Assembly (NCBI RefSeq): GCF_009711225.1
Contig: NZ_WMIE01000002.1
Coordinates: forward strand, 186,001 to 250,000
Length of the DNA stretch: 64,000 bases
Source of the DNA: Paracoccus aestuariivivens
GTDB lineage: Bacteria > Pseudomonadota > Alphaproteobacteria > Rhodobacterales > Rhodobacteraceae
Reading direction: 5' to 3'
Shown: positions 1-8,036 of the stretch, one piece after another
Position numbering within the stretch: the first letter of the stretch is position 1
How the letters are laid out: the number at the start of each line of letters is the position of its first letter
The notes under the pieces: model-generated
What the model was told of the DNA's origin: nothing
Seen by the model: the letters and a program-made list of their open reading frames with translations, nothing else
Databases searched by the model: none
Program-made: the position numbers and the translations under genes

Positions 1-72
1 TCGGTTCTGGCGATCAACCTGATGGGCGACGGTCTGCGCGACGCGCTTGACCCGAAACTGAAGCGGAGCTGA
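1..72 (+). CDS. C-terminal end of an ABC transporter permease (partial)
   Basis: The frame open at base 1 encodes the last 23 residues of a protein, ending INLMGDGLRDALDPKLKR-S before TGA at 70-72. That tail (LxGDxLRDxLDP) is characteristic of DppC/OppC-type inner-membrane permeases of peptide or nickel ABC importers. The next gene starts 4 bases later and encodes the matching ATPase, so this is the permease of the same operon. The rest lies left of the window. Confidence 0.85.
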   Translation, partial: SVLAINLMGDGLRDALDPKLKRS

Positions 73-76
73 GGGT

Positions 77-913
77 ATGGCACTTCTTACCATTCGCAAT
101 CTGACCGTCCGCTTCGCGACCTCGACCGGCAGCTTTACGGCGGTCGATGGGGTAGATGTCCGCGTCGACAAGGGCGAGGTTCTGGCGATTGTGGGCGAAT
201 CCGGCTCGGGGAAATCCGTGTCGATGCTGGCGGCGATGGGGCTTTTGCCCGACACCGCCGTGGTCACCGCCGATGAGATGACCTTTGACGGCAAGGACCT
301 GCTGCGCATGTCCCCGAAAGAACGTCGCCAGATCATCGGTCGCGAGATCACCATGATCTTCCAGGAACCGATCGCCTCGCTGAACCCGTCCTTCACCACC
401 GGCTACCAGATCGAGGAAGTCCTGCGCTACAATGCGGGTCTGTCCAAGAAAGCCGCCCGCGCCCGCGCGCTTGAGCTTTTCAAACAGGTCGGCATTCCCG
501 ATCCGGAAGAAAAGCTGAAAGCCTATCCGCATCAGATGTCGGGCGGGCAATGCCAGCGCGTGATGATCGCCATGGCAATTGCCACCAACCCGCGCCTCTT
601 GATCGCGGACGAACCCACCACCGCGCTGGACGTGACCATCCAGAAGCAGATCCTTGATCTGCTGATGGAGCTTCAGGAAAAGACCGGCATGGGCCTGATC
701 CTGATCACGCATGATATGGGCGTGGTCGCGGAAACCGCCGACCGGGTGCAGGTCCAGTACAAGGGCAAGAAGATGGAAGAGGCGGATGTGCTGTCGCTGT
801 TCGAAGCGCCCAAGCACCCCTATACCCGCGCGCTGCTTTCGGCTTTGCCGGAAAATGCGACGGGCGACCGGCTGCCCACCGTGGCAAGCTTCCTTGAAGG
901 CGAGGTGAAGTGA
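77..913 (+). CDS. Peptide/nickel-type ABC transporter ATP-binding protein (DppD/OppD family)
   Basis: This 278-residue cytoplasmic ATPase would power uptake of peptides, nickel or a related solute through the permease encoded just upstream. Visible are a Walker A motif GESGSGKS at residues 40-47, a Q-loop (IFQEP), an ABC signature MSGGQCQR and Walker B with LLIADEPT. The C-terminal [15 protein letters not shown] is the start of the oligopeptide/HPY domain. It is shorter than classical OppD (about 320-335 residues), nearer to NikD. The start ATG lies 4 bases after the permease stop and the end overlaps the next gene, so translation is coupled. The substrate cannot be told because no binding protein is in the window. 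Confidence 0.93.
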   Translation: MALLTIRNLTVRFATSTGSFTAVDGVDVRVDKGEVLAIVGESGSGKSVSMLAAMGLLPDTAVVTADEMTFDGKDLLRMSPKERRQIIGREITMIFQEPIASLNPSFTTGYQIEEVLRYNAGLSKKAARARALELFKQVGIPDPEEKLKAYPHQMSGGQCQRVMIAMAIATNPRLLIADEPTTALDVTIQKQILDLLMELQEKTGMGLILITHDMGVVAETADRVQVQYKGKKMEEADVLSLFEAPKHPYTRALLSALPENATGDRLPTVASFLEGEVK

Positions 914-1755
914 TGTCTGTGGTCGTCGAAGGCAAGAACATCATCCGCGACTATCACATCCCCGGCGGCTTCATGCGTCCCGCAAGAACGGTGCGCGCGG
1001 TCAAGGGGATCAGCTTCTCGGTCGAGCTCGGCAAGACGCTGGCGATTGTCGGCGAATCCGGTTCGGGGAAATCGACCTTGGCGCGGATCATCGCGCTGAT
1101 CGACCAATCCTCGGGCGGCGAACTGAAGATCGAGGGCAAGGCAATCGACATTGCCAAGCAAAAGCCCACGCGCGAGATGCGGTCCAAGGTGCAGATGGTG
1201 TTCCAGAACCCCTATGGATCGCTGAACCCGCGCCAGAAGATCGGCGATGTGTTGATGGAGCCGTTGCTTCTGAACACCGATATCCCCGCCGCCGAGCGTC
1301 GCCGCCGCGCCGAGGAAATGCTGGTCAAGGTTGGCCTGCCCGCCGAGCATTTCAACCGCTACCCGCATATGTTCTCGGGCGGGCAGCGCCAGCGGATCGC
1401 GATTGCACGGGCGTTGATGCTGAAGCCCACGCTGCTGGTGCTGGACGAGCCGGTCTCGGCGCTTGACCTATCGGTGCAGGCGCAGGTGCTGAACCTGCTG
1501 CGCGACCTGCAGGAAGAGTTCAATCTGGCCTATGTCTTTATCAGTCATGACCTGTCGGTTGTGCGCTATATCGCCGATGATGTGCTGGTGATGAACAAGG
1601 GCGAAGCGGTCGAGCAGGGCAGCCGCGAGGAACTTTTCGCCGCCCCCAAGCACCCCTATACCCGCGAGCTGTTCGCCGCGACCCCGATCACGGATATCGA
1701 GGCGATCCGCGAACGCGTCGCCCGCCGCAAGGCGATGCGCGCGGCAACCGCATAA
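913..1755 (+). CDS. Peptide/nickel-type ABC transporter ATP-binding protein (DppF/OppF family)
   Basis: Second ATPase of the importer, 280 residues, expected to form a heterodimer with the product of the preceding gene. Walker A is GESGSGKS, the signature FSGGQRQR and Walker B LLVLDEPVSALD are intact, and the C-terminus again carries the [11 protein letters not shown] motif. The ATG at 913 shares one base with the upstream TGA; an in-frame GTG at 910 is a less likely alternative. It is the last gene of the operon, since a strong bidirectional terminator follows. As in its partner, the C-terminal extension is short, so NikE-like or GsiA-like transporters remain possible. Confidence 0.93.
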   Translation: MSVVVEGKNIIRDYHIPGGFMRPARTVRAVKGISFSVELGKTLAIVGESGSGKSTLARIIALIDQSSGGELKIEGKAIDIAKQKPTREMRSKVQMVFQNPYGSLNPRQKIGDVLMEPLLLNTDIPAAERRRRAEEMLVKVGLPAEHFNRYPHMFSGGQRQRIAIARALMLKPTLLVLDEPVSALDLSVQAQVLNLLRDLQEEFNLAYVFISHDLSVVRYIADDVLVMNKGEAVEQGSREELFAAPKHPYTRELFAATPITDIEAIRERVARRKAMRAATA

Positions 1756-1760
1756 ACGAA

Positions 1761-1788
1761 AAGGCCCGGTTCGCACCGGGCCTTTTTC
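1761..1788. terminator. Bidirectional intrinsic terminator between convergent genes
   Basis: An 8-bp stem GGCCCGGT / ACCGGGCC (1763-1770 with 1775-1782) and a 4-base loop are flanked by A residues on the left and TTTTT on the right, so it can end transcription of the ABC operon on the plus strand and of the aminomutase-like gene on the minus strand. Confidence 0.85.
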
Positions 1789-2830
1789 ATTTCAGGTCAT
1801 AATAGTCGTGGTGGTTTCCACGCCAATCGCGGATGCGATAGCTGCCCGGGCCGGTTTCCTCGACATGGCCACTGCCCAAAGGGGCCTTGCCATAGCCACC
1901 CGGCAGGTCCAGCACATAGGTCGGCAGCGCCGTCCCCGACAGCCGCCCGCGCAGTGCGGCCATGATCGCCTGACCCTCGGCAATCGTGGTGCGGAAATGG
2001 CTGGTCCCGCGCGCCAGATCGCAATGATGCAGGTAATAGGGTTTCACCCGGTTGCGCAGCAGCGCCCGGAACAGATCGGCCAGCGTGTCGGGATCGGCAT
2101 TCACCCCCTTCAGCAGAACCGTCTGAGACAGCAGTGGGATGCCCGCGCCCGATAGACGCCGCAGGGCTGCGCAGGCGTCAGGGGTAAGTTCCTGCGCATG
2201 GTTGGTATGCAGCACGACCCAGACGGCTACGCGCTGGGTCTGCAGCGCCTCTAGCATGGCATCTTCGATGCGATGAGGCGCGACGACGGGGATGCGGGTG
2301 TGGAAGCGGACCAGTTCGACATGCAGGATCGCTTCCAGCCGCTGCATCAGCACCGCGATACGGCGCGCCGATAGCACCATCGGGTCGCCGCCGGTCAGGA
2401 TGACCTCGTGGATCGCGGGGGTGCGGGCGATATAGTCCAGCGCGGCGGTCAGATCGGCGTCGGGCAGGGTGCCTTCCTCGCCCACGACCTCGCGGCGGAA
2501 GCAGAAGCGGCAATAGACCTCGCAGGTGCGGGTGATGTGGAGGATCACACGATCGGGATAGCGATGGGTCAGGCCGGGGGTGGGGCTATAGGCTTCGTCG
2601 CTGATCGGGTCGGCCAGTTCCTCGGGTCGGATGTTCAACTCGCGCGCATCGGGGACGAATTGCGCGGCGACCCCGTCGCCCGTCTCGCGGATAGCGGCAT
2701 GCATCGAGGGTGTGATGCGGATACGGAACTCTTCCGCAACAGCCTGCAGGGAAATGGCCTCGTCGGGCGCGGCCAATCCTGCCCCGACAAGGGCCGATAC
2801 GGTCGTCAGCGGGCGAGCGGGCTTGTTCAC
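1787..2830 (-). CDS. Lysine 2,3-aminomutase-family radical SAM/PLP protein (KamA or EpmB type)
   Basis: Members of this family move the amino group of lysine by a radical reaction using a 4Fe-4S cluster, S-adenosylmethionine and pyridoxal phosphate. The radical SAM cysteines are C103, C107 and C110 (CEVYCRFC) and the likely PLP lysine is K315 in PGGYGK. At 347 residues it matches EpmB (about 340), which makes beta-lysine for elongation factor P, better than the 416-residue clostridial KamA. No efp or epmA lies in the window, so free lysine metabolism is also possible. The start is GTG with a weak ribosome site. It is divergent from an oxidoreductase gene, and the two share a 126-bp promoter region. 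Confidence 0.9.
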   Translation of the reverse strand: MNKPARPLTTVSALVGAGLAAPDEAISLQAVAEEFRIRITPSMHAAIRETGDGVAAQFVPDARELNIRPEELADPISDEAYSPTPGLTHRYPDRVILHITRTCEVYCRFCFRREVVGEEGTLPDADLTAALDYIARTPAIHEVILTGGDPMVLSARRIAVLMQRLEAILHVELVRFHTRIPVVAPHRIEDAMLEALQTQRVAVWVVLHTNHAQELTPDACAALRRLSGAGIPLLSQTVLLKGVNADPDTLADLFRALLRNRVKPYYLHHCDLARGTSHFRTTIAEGQAIMAALRGRLSGTALPTYVLDLPGGYGKAPLGSGHVEETGPGSYRIRDWRGNHHDYYDLK

Positions 2831-2904
2831 GGCAGACCTGAGATGGTTCGGAAAGCGCAGGCTTATGCGCGCATCCGGTCAAAAAGGCAATGGCTCTTCG
2901 TGAG

Positions 2905-2920
2905 TCAATGTATACATTGA
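2905..2920. promoter_or_regulatory. Perfect 16-bp palindrome, probable GntR-type operator
   Basis: TCAATGTATACATTGA is its own reverse complement. It lies between the divergent aminomutase-like and SDR genes, 75 bp before the former start and 36 bp before the latter. The GTATAC core resembles operators of GntR-family (FadR-like) repressors, which often control sugar acid catabolism. The regulator is not identified in this window. Confidence 0.6.
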
Positions 2921-2956
2921 GGGCCGAGCCGATGCTATTCTGAGGGAGGCTTCATC

Positions 2957-3724
2957 ATGAGCAAAGACTTGTTCGATTTGTCGGGCCGTACGGCGCTGGT
3001 CACGGGCTCGTCCCGTGGACTGGGACGGGCAATGGCCGAAGGTTTGGCCAAAGCAGGCGCGCGCGTCATCCTGAACGGCGTGAATGTCGCGCGACTGGAA
3101 GAGGCCGCGACTGAAATGCGGGCGACCGGCCTTGATGTCGGGGCGATGGCTTTCGATGTCACCGACGAAGCCGCCGTCATCGCGGCGTTCCAGGCGCTCG
3201 ACCAGTCGGGGCAGGACGTGGACATTCTGGTGAACAATGCGGGAATTCAGTTCCGCAGTCCTATGCTGGACCTTGCGACCGCGGACTGGCAGCGCGTGAT
3301 TGATGCGAACCTGACCTCGGCCTTCGTCATCGGGCGCGAGGCCGCCAAACGCATGGCGGCACGGGGCTATGGCAAGGTCATAAATATCGGTTCGCTGACC
3401 TCGGAACTGGCTCGCGCGACGATCGCGCCCTACACGGTCGCCAAGGGCGGTATCAAGATGCTCACCAAGGCGATGGCAGCGGAATGGGGCGCGCTTGGCA
3501 TTCAGTCCAATGCCATCGGTCCGGGCTATATGGTGACCGACATGAACGAGGCGCTGTTATCGAATCCCGAGTTTGACGCCTGGGTGAAGGGTCGCGTACC
3601 GATGCGCCGTTGGGGCCAACCCGAGGAACTGGCCGGCATCGCGATCTTTCTGGCGTCGAATGCGTCGAACTATGTCTCCGGCCAGATCATCTATGCCGAT
3701 GGTGGCATGATTTCCGTGCTGTAG
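2957..3724 (+). CDS. SDR-family oxidoreductase, probably gluconate 5-dehydrogenase-like
   Basis: This 255-residue cytosolic enzyme is a classical short-chain dehydrogenase/reductase. It has the nucleotide-binding motif TGSSRGLG at 16-23, NNAG at 93-96, and the catalytic triad S146, Y159 and K163 (YTVAK). The family typically oxidises or reduces a hydroxyl/keto group with NAD(P). The pattern GPGYMVTDMN and the C-terminal YADGGM resemble gluconate 5-dehydrogenases (Gno/IdnO), though SDR substrates cannot be settled by motif. The start ATG follows a GAGGGAGG ribosome site. It is monocistronic, with an operator-like palindrome upstream and a terminator directly after it, which suggests inducible sugar-acid metabolism. 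Confidence 0.88.
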   Translation: MSKDLFDLSGRTALVTGSSRGLGRAMAEGLAKAGARVILNGVNVARLEEAATEMRATGLDVGAMAFDVTDEAAVIAAFQALDQSGQDVDILVNNAGIQFRSPMLDLATADWQRVIDANLTSAFVIGREAAKRMAARGYGKVINIGSLTSELARATIAPYTVAKGGIKMLTKAMAAEWGALGIQSNAIGPGYMVTDMNEALLSNPEFDAWVKGRVPMRRWGQPEELAGIAIFLASNASNYVSGQIIYADGGMISVL

Positions 3725-3734
3725 ATTGTTTCGA

Positions 3735-3764
3735 GTGGCCGCAGCTAATGTAGCGGCCACTTTT
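3735..3764 (+). terminator. Intrinsic terminator of the SDR gene
   Basis: GTGGCCGC (3735-3742) pairs with GCGGCCAC (3753-3760) around a 10-base loop and is followed by TTTT. It lies 11 bases after the SDR stop codon. Confidence 0.8.
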
Positions 3765-3804
3765 CCTGACCGGACGTCGGCAATCGGCACTTGGGGTCCG
3801 GCCG

Positions 3805-4098
3805 CTATTTTGCCAGCAGCTTGTTCTTCACCAGACCGACAACAACCTGCAGAACCAGCCCGCCGACACCGCCGCCGACAAGCTGGCTTGCCAAAGCGCC
3901 GATATCCATGCCACCGGCCGCCGCAGCAGCACCCGAGCCCAGCAGCGAGCCAAGGATGTTGCCGCCCCCGATTCCTCCGATTGCGCCGGCAATGAGGTTG
4001 CCGATCGCTCCGAGGTCCGAGTCTTTGACGATCTTGGACCCTGCGGTGCCGCCTGCGGCTCCGCCGATGAGTTGAGCAATGATCGAGGCGATATCCAT
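3805..4098 (-). CDS. Small glycine-rich hydrophobic protein of unknown function
   Basis: The 97-residue product begins MDIASIIAQLIGG and is almost entirely Gly, Ala, Ile and Leu. Two long hydrophobic stretches, one with a GAIGGIGGGN pattern and the other with VGGGVGGLVLQVVVGL, resemble glycine-zipper membrane segments. No enzyme motif is visible. I chose the ATG at 4098 because AAGGGA lies 8 bases upstream; the frame stays open to 4152 but that extension has no ribosome site. It is a single gene, converging on the SDR gene. It may be a membrane-embedded or oligomerising peptide; I do not recognise a named family. Confidence 0.65.
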   Translation of the reverse strand: MDIASIIAQLIGGAAGGTAGSKIVKDSDLGAIGNLIAGAIGGIGGGNILGSLLGSGAAAAAGGMDIGALASQLVGGGVGGLVLQVVVGLVKNKLLAK

Positions 4099-4412
4099 TG
4101 GTCTGTCCCTTCGTCTAATGATGAGAGATTCGCGAGATATTTCCTTGCTCAAAGCCTAATCCGTAACCTGCAAAGCTGGTAACGAAAAGTTTAGTGGTTC
4201 CTTGGAGATGGCAATCAGCCATGACCCGACCACAATGCATTGGCGAAACCTCGGGATGACGTTTGGCGCTAAGTATGGCGAGCGGTCATCGCGCGTGGCG
4301 GCAACCGCTTGATAGCTTGATGATGGCTCGAAACGCCACAGTTTGGTCTTTGGGGGGTTAGACCACCTGACTTTCGCCAAGTCTGAACTGACATCAAACT
4401 TTAAGGGGAAAG
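4099..4412. other. Intergenic region without a recognised gene
   Basis: These 314 bases lie between the glycine-rich gene and the 3' end of tRNA-Phe. They should hold the promoter of the former. A short inverted repeat GGTCT/AGACC near 4347-4366 is the only structure I noted. An open frame on the minus strand here runs through the tRNA and is not credible. Confidence 0.5.
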
Positions 4413-4488
4413 TGGTGCCCGGAGGCGGATTCGAACCACCGACACGCGGATTTTCAATCCGCTGCTCTACCAACTGAGCTATCCGGGC
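4413..4488 (-). tRNA. tRNA-Phe (anticodon GAA)
   Basis: A complete 76-base cloverleaf is encoded with its CCA end. The acceptor stem is GCCCGGA / TCCGGGC, the anticodon loop is TTGAAAA, and the T-loop TTCGAAT is canonical. It lies downstream of yacG on the same strand and may be expressed from that transcript or from its own promoter. Confidence 0.97.
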
Positions 4489-4580
4489 ATCTCTGCGTTT
4501 CGCTCTCTAGCGTCTCGCTTTCGATAGGCGGCTAATTAGGCGACCCAACCGGCGGTGTCCAGAGCGAAAAAGCAGAAATT

Positions 4581-4730
4581 TCAATCTTCCTTCTCTTTCT
4601 CTGCGATCGGCTCGCCGGGGATGCGATAATCCCCGCGCAGCCAGTGCGCGAGGTCGATATCCGCACAGCGGCGCGAGCAGAAAGGGCGGTATTTTTCATC
4701 CGCCGGCTTGCCACAAATCGGACAGGCCAT
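4581..4730 (-). CDS. yacG: YacG-type zinc-binding protein (DNA gyrase inhibitor)
   Basis: This 49-residue protein has the YacG pattern: an N-terminal CPxC (CPICGK, C3 and C6) and a second pair CSRRC (C18 and C22) that together bind zinc, then DLAHWLRGDYRIP. In E. coli YacG binds GyrB and blocks DNA binding by gyrase. Its ATG overlaps the stop of the RNase gene by one base (TGATG), so it is translated as the last gene of infA-maf-RNase-yacG. The acidic, lysine-rich tail EKEKED is typical of the family. Shorter than the 65-residue E. coli protein but usual for alphaproteobacteria. Confidence 0.92.
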   Translation of the reverse strand: MACPICGKPADEKYRPFCSRRCADIDLAHWLRGDYRIPGEPIAEKEKED

Positions 4731-5788
4731 CAGTCGGCACCGCTCGAAGCCAGTCGGCTCAGCGGCAGGCGATCGCGTTTGCGGCTGATTTCGAACAGGC
4801 CCATCGCGGTCCAGCCGATCAGGACCGTTTCGGACGATTCGGTTCTGAATGCGGCGCGAAGGATCTGCTCCAGCGTGCCCCGGTCGCGTTTGGGCATGGG
4901 CGCGAAGTCGACGACGATCTGGCCGCCCAGTCCACGCAGGCGCAATTGTCGCGCAAGATCGCGTGCCAGCGCGATATTGGCCTTGAGGCCCGCCGCCGGC
5001 GAGTGATCCGAACCGGTATTCACGTCGATCGCGACAAGCGCGCGCAGCGGCTCGATTTCCGCCCAGGCGCCGCCGCCCAGTTCGACCCGCGTCGAGAGCA
5101 ATGATTCGACCGCATCGGCCGCTCCGGTCGCGATAAACGAATCGGGTGCGTCTTCGATCGAATCGGGCGCAGGCTCGGCCCAATCGTGCCAGGCGGCCTC
5201 GGAAGGTTCGGGCGCGTCCAGCAGCAGTTCGGGTTGCCCGTCGCGGTCGGCCAGAACATTGCCCGCTAGCTCAAGCAGCTGGTTCAGCTCGTCGGCAATA
5301 TCCTCAAGAGCGGCGATTTCCGCGACACTGCGGAAAACAAGACCCGGAGCATCGGTCATACCGTCAAGTGCGACCTCGCCCATTTGCGACAACGCGTTGC
5401 GCGCGTCCTCGTCGCGGATGCGGCGCGAGACGTTCACGCCCGGTGTTGCGGGGGTGACGATGACATAGCGGCCACGGAAGTTCAGGCGGGACGAAACCGG
5501 GATGGCCTTGCCATCCTCAGCGCTGCCGCTGATCTGGACCAGTAGCGATTGTCCTTCACGCAAGCCGCTGCGGTCGCGCAGATAGCCGCTTTCGCCATTC
5601 GGCAGGCGCAGAAAGACACCGCCCTGTCCCTTGACCAGACGGTCCACGCGCGCCCGACAGATCGCTCCGGGTATCAGCGGCGTCACATGGCCGGGATCAA
5701 TGATAAGATCTTCAAGCTGGCCGTTCTGCATCAATGCGGCGGCGTCGCGGCCAAAGATCTGCCCAAGAACGATCTGACGTCCCTTCAT
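4730..5788 (-). CDS. Short ribonuclease E/G family protein
   Basis: RNase E/G enzymes cleave AU-rich single-stranded RNA during rRNA maturation and mRNA decay. The 352-residue product has an S1-like segment around residues 35-110 and the two catalytic magnesium-binding aspartates, D255 in VAIDVNTG and D294 in IVVDF. It stops soon after the nuclease core: the CPxC Zn-link and the small dimerisation domain of full-length RNase E and G are absent. The ATG at 5788 overlaps the maf stop as ATGA, which fixes the start; a longer in-frame extension into maf is not credible. Short homologues of this kind are common in alphaproteobacteria beside maf and yacG. Confidence 0.9.
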   Translation of the reverse strand: MKGRQIVLGQIFGRDAAALMQNGQLEDLIIDPGHVTPLIPGAICRARVDRLVKGQGGVFLRLPNGESGYLRDRSGLREGQSLLVQISGSAEDGKAIPVSSRLNFRGRYVIVTPATPGVNVSRRIRDEDARNALSQMGEVALDGMTDAPGLVFRSVAEIAALEDIADELNQLLELAGNVLADRDGQPELLLDAPEPSEAAWHDWAEPAPDSIEDAPDSFIATGAADAVESLLSTRVELGGGAWAEIEPLRALVAIDVNTGSDHSPAAGLKANIALARDLARQLRLRGLGGQIVVDFAPMPKRDRGTLEQILRAAFRTESSETVLIGWTAMGLFEISRKRDRLPLSRLASSGAD

Positions 5789-6417
5789 TTCTGTGTTCCC
5801 CGAATTCCTGCATGAGCAAGCAATGTTGCGGTTTCGGCCAAAGGCAGACCGACAACGGCGGTGTAAGAGCCCTGAATCCATTGGACGAACGCTCCGGCGC
5901 GGCCTTGGATACCGTATCCCCCGGCTTTTCCCTGCCATTCCTGCGATTCGATGTAGTCCTCGATTTCGGCAGTTGTGAGGGGGCGCAGGCGGATCGTGGT
6001 TTCAACCAGCCGTTCATGCAAACGTCCGTCATGCGCCAGAGCAACCGCAGTCATCACGCGGTGGCGGCGACCGGAAAGCAGGCGCAGAAAGGCACTGGCC
6101 TCGTCGGCATCGGTCGGTTTGCCCAGAATGCGGCGTCCCGCCGTGACCGACGTATCGGCGCAAAGAATCGCGCCATCGGCACTGCCCCGAAGCGCAGTCG
6201 CCTTTTCGCGTGCCATGCGGCGGGTGTAGTCGCGGGCATCTTCATGACGGTGTGGCGTTTCGTCGATATCGGCAGGCAGGATCCGGTCGGGACGGATTCC
6301 GATCTGTGCCAACAGTTCAAGCCTGCGCGGGCTGGCCGAACCGAGGATCAGGGGTGGTCGGATGTCAAAAGCCCCGCTGGGCGTTGCGTCCGGGCGGGGG
6401 GTGTTCAGTTCGGTCAT
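5785..6417 (-). CDS. maf: Maf-like nucleotide pyrophosphatase
   Basis: Maf proteins hydrolyse non-canonical or canonical nucleoside triphosphates to monophosphates, a house-cleaning role once linked to septum formation. The 210-residue sequence starts the domain with [14 protein letters not shown], the substrate-binding loop, and contains the catalytic aspartate region LCADTSV and GKPTDADEA. The end, [10 protein letters not shown] and [10 protein letters not shown], is also conserved. About 20 extra residues precede the domain. It sits between infA (60 bp upstream) and the RNase gene, with which it overlaps by 4 bases. Confidence 0.94.
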   Translation of the reverse strand: MTELNTPRPDATPSGAFDIRPPLILGSASPRRLELLAQIGIRPDRILPADIDETPHRHEDARDYTRRMAREKATALRGSADGAILCADTSVTAGRRILGKPTDADEASAFLRLLSGRRHRVMTAVALAHDGRLHERLVETTIRLRPLTTAEIEDYIESQEWQGKAGGYGIQGRAGAFVQWIQGSYTAVVGLPLAETATLLAHAGIRGTQK

Positions 6418-6477
6418 GTCAGTATGCCTTGCGGCTTGCCCTGCATCTGCGGCTGGGCCGCAGACGAGGCAGAGAGC

Positions 6478-6696
6478 TTACTTGAAGCGGTAATTGATCC
6501 GCCCTTTGGTCAGGTCATAGGTGTTCATTTCCACCTGGACCTTGTCACCGGCCAGAACTCGAATGCGGTTTTTGCGCATCTTGCCTGCCATATGCGCGAT
6601 AATCTCATGGCCGTTCTCTAGCTCGACCCGGAATGTCGCGTTGGGCAGGAGTTCCTTTACGACGCCGGGAAATTCGAGCATTTCTTCCTTGGCCAT
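6478..6696 (-). CDS. infA: Translation initiation factor IF-1
   Basis: The 72-residue product is an OB-fold protein that binds the ribosomal A site of the 30S subunit during initiation. It has the canonical start [13 protein letters not shown], the core [20 protein letters not shown] and the end [13 protein letters not shown], exactly the usual length. The ATG at 6696 is chosen because AGGAGA lies 6 bases upstream; the frame is open further but without support. It heads the maf-RNase-yacG group, as in many Rhodobacteraceae. Confidence 0.98.
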   Translation of the reverse strand: MAKEEMLEFPGVVKELLPNATFRVELENGHEIIAHMAGKMRKNRIRVLAGDKVQVEMNTYDLTKGRINYRFK

Positions 6697-6838
6697 GTCT
6701 TCTCCTGTAGGGAATACCCGCGGGTTCGGCGGGCGCATGCTACATGCGTCCGGACGCTCGGATTTTCAAGGGGAATCTGACGTTCTTGGCCGCGGAGAGG
6801 CGTTCTTATAGGTTCTTTTTGCCTGATTGGACATGGTT

Positions 6839-7978
6839 TCATGTGCCAGCGGAACGCGTCGCAGGCTGCGCGAGGTCGTCTTCGGTGCTTGACTGGCGAA
6901 ATGGATCAGGCTGGTTCAGATCGCCTAGCGGGGGCGGAGGGTCCGGGTTCTGGGCGGTGTCGGGTACGGTAGACTCGGCAGGTTGCGCGAACGCAGGCCC
7001 TTCCGGGCTTGCCGAATCGATAGGCTGCAATTTGATCGCACGATAACCGTTCTTTTCACCCAGTCGCCCACGCGCGAGAAGCTGGCCCGAGGCCGTTTCG
7101 ACTCGAACCTGATCGATGATGTCGTTTGGCATCGGCAGTAACGACCCCGGTTGCAGCGCACGGATTGCCTTGAGCGTCATGCTGCGCCGGTAAAGTACGC
7201 CGCAAAGGGCGATTGGTGTCTTGTGAACGGCCTCGGCAAGGGTTTTCGTGGGCGGAGGCGCGACGGGCTCCGGTTCGGGCGGCGAAAGCTGGGTAAGTTT
7301 CTGACGTGGCGATGGCTGAGGCTGTACCATGTCGCTAGGCAGACCGATCAGGATCTGTCCGTCGCGCTGTCCGCCGCTACCGATTCGAAAGCCGTAGGAC
7401 AGGCGGATCATGTTGCCGTCCTCGAGCATCAGAGAAAGTGGGCGCGGGTCGTCCAGATAGGCGACGTAGCGGAAGTCGGCATAATTGGCAGTTTCGGATT
7501 GGCCGGAAAGTTCGCGACCCAGTTCTTCGAGCAATGCGTTGACGAATTCTGCCGAAATCACTGCGTCGGTCCGTGTCGGCCGTCGGATCTGGGCCGGACG
7601 TGACGTTACGCGGCCCAATGCCTGCATCTCGATCATCGAGGCCAGAAGATTCGGGCAAAGGGCGACAAACCCGATTCTGCCGCTGCGATCTTCGACAATT
7701 GCAAGCAAAGGTCGTTCCGGCAGGAATTCCGGCATTTCAGGCACGGACATGGTCGAAAAGCGGATCGTGCCCGAAAAAAGCGGCAGCCCATGTGTCCGCT
7801 CGGCGGCCCGTCCTAGCGCTATCGCCGCGGCGCGTTCACTGTCCTTTTCACTCAGTCGCTGGATTTCATTCTGTTCGGGGGCACGCATGGCCGCGCGCGC
7901 GGCGATCATGCCAAGCAGCACTGATCCGCTCGGCTTTTCCGGAGGATCGGCCTGTGTCTTGTCTGTGATGCCAGTCAT
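6839..7978 (-). CDS. FliM/SpoA-type C-ring-like protein, orphan
   Basis: The 379-residue product has a region resembling the FliM middle domain (about residues 70-225) with TRTDAVISAEFVNALLEEL, then a proline-rich linker, and a SpoA (FliN-type) domain at about 250-325 containing IALCGVLYRRSMTLKAI and ARGRLGEKNGYRAIKL. Such domains build the switch ring of flagella and the sorting platform of type III secretion. The tail after about 325 is proline-rich and unstructured. No flagellar or secretion gene lies nearby, so the role is unclear. It starts 58 bp after the symporter-kinase gene on the same strand and could be cotranscribed. Confidence 0.72.
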   Translation of the reverse strand: MTGITDKTQADPPEKPSGSVLLGMIAARAAMRAPEQNEIQRLSEKDSERAAAIALGRAAERTHGLPLFSGTIRFSTMSVPEMPEFLPERPLLAIVEDRSGRIGFVALCPNLLASMIEMQALGRVTSRPAQIRRPTRTDAVISAEFVNALLEELGRELSGQSETANYADFRYVAYLDDPRPLSLMLEDGNMIRLSYGFRIGSGGQRDGQILIGLPSDMVQPQPSPRQKLTQLSPPEPEPVAPPPTKTLAEAVHKTPIALCGVLYRRSMTLKAIRALQPGSLLPMPNDIIDQVRVETASGQLLARGRLGEKNGYRAIKLQPIDSASPEGPAFAQPAESTVPDTAQNPDPPPPLGDLNQPDPFRQSSTEDDLAQPATRSAGT

Positions 7979-8036
7979 TCCAAATCCGAATCATCTGCCC
8001 CGCTTTGAATTTGACAGGGATTGGTTGCGGAAGTGT

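Noticed and set aside
4156..4473. 105-codon open frame on the minus strand
   Set aside because: Its first residues are translated tRNA-Phe sequence; no ribosome site and no domain.
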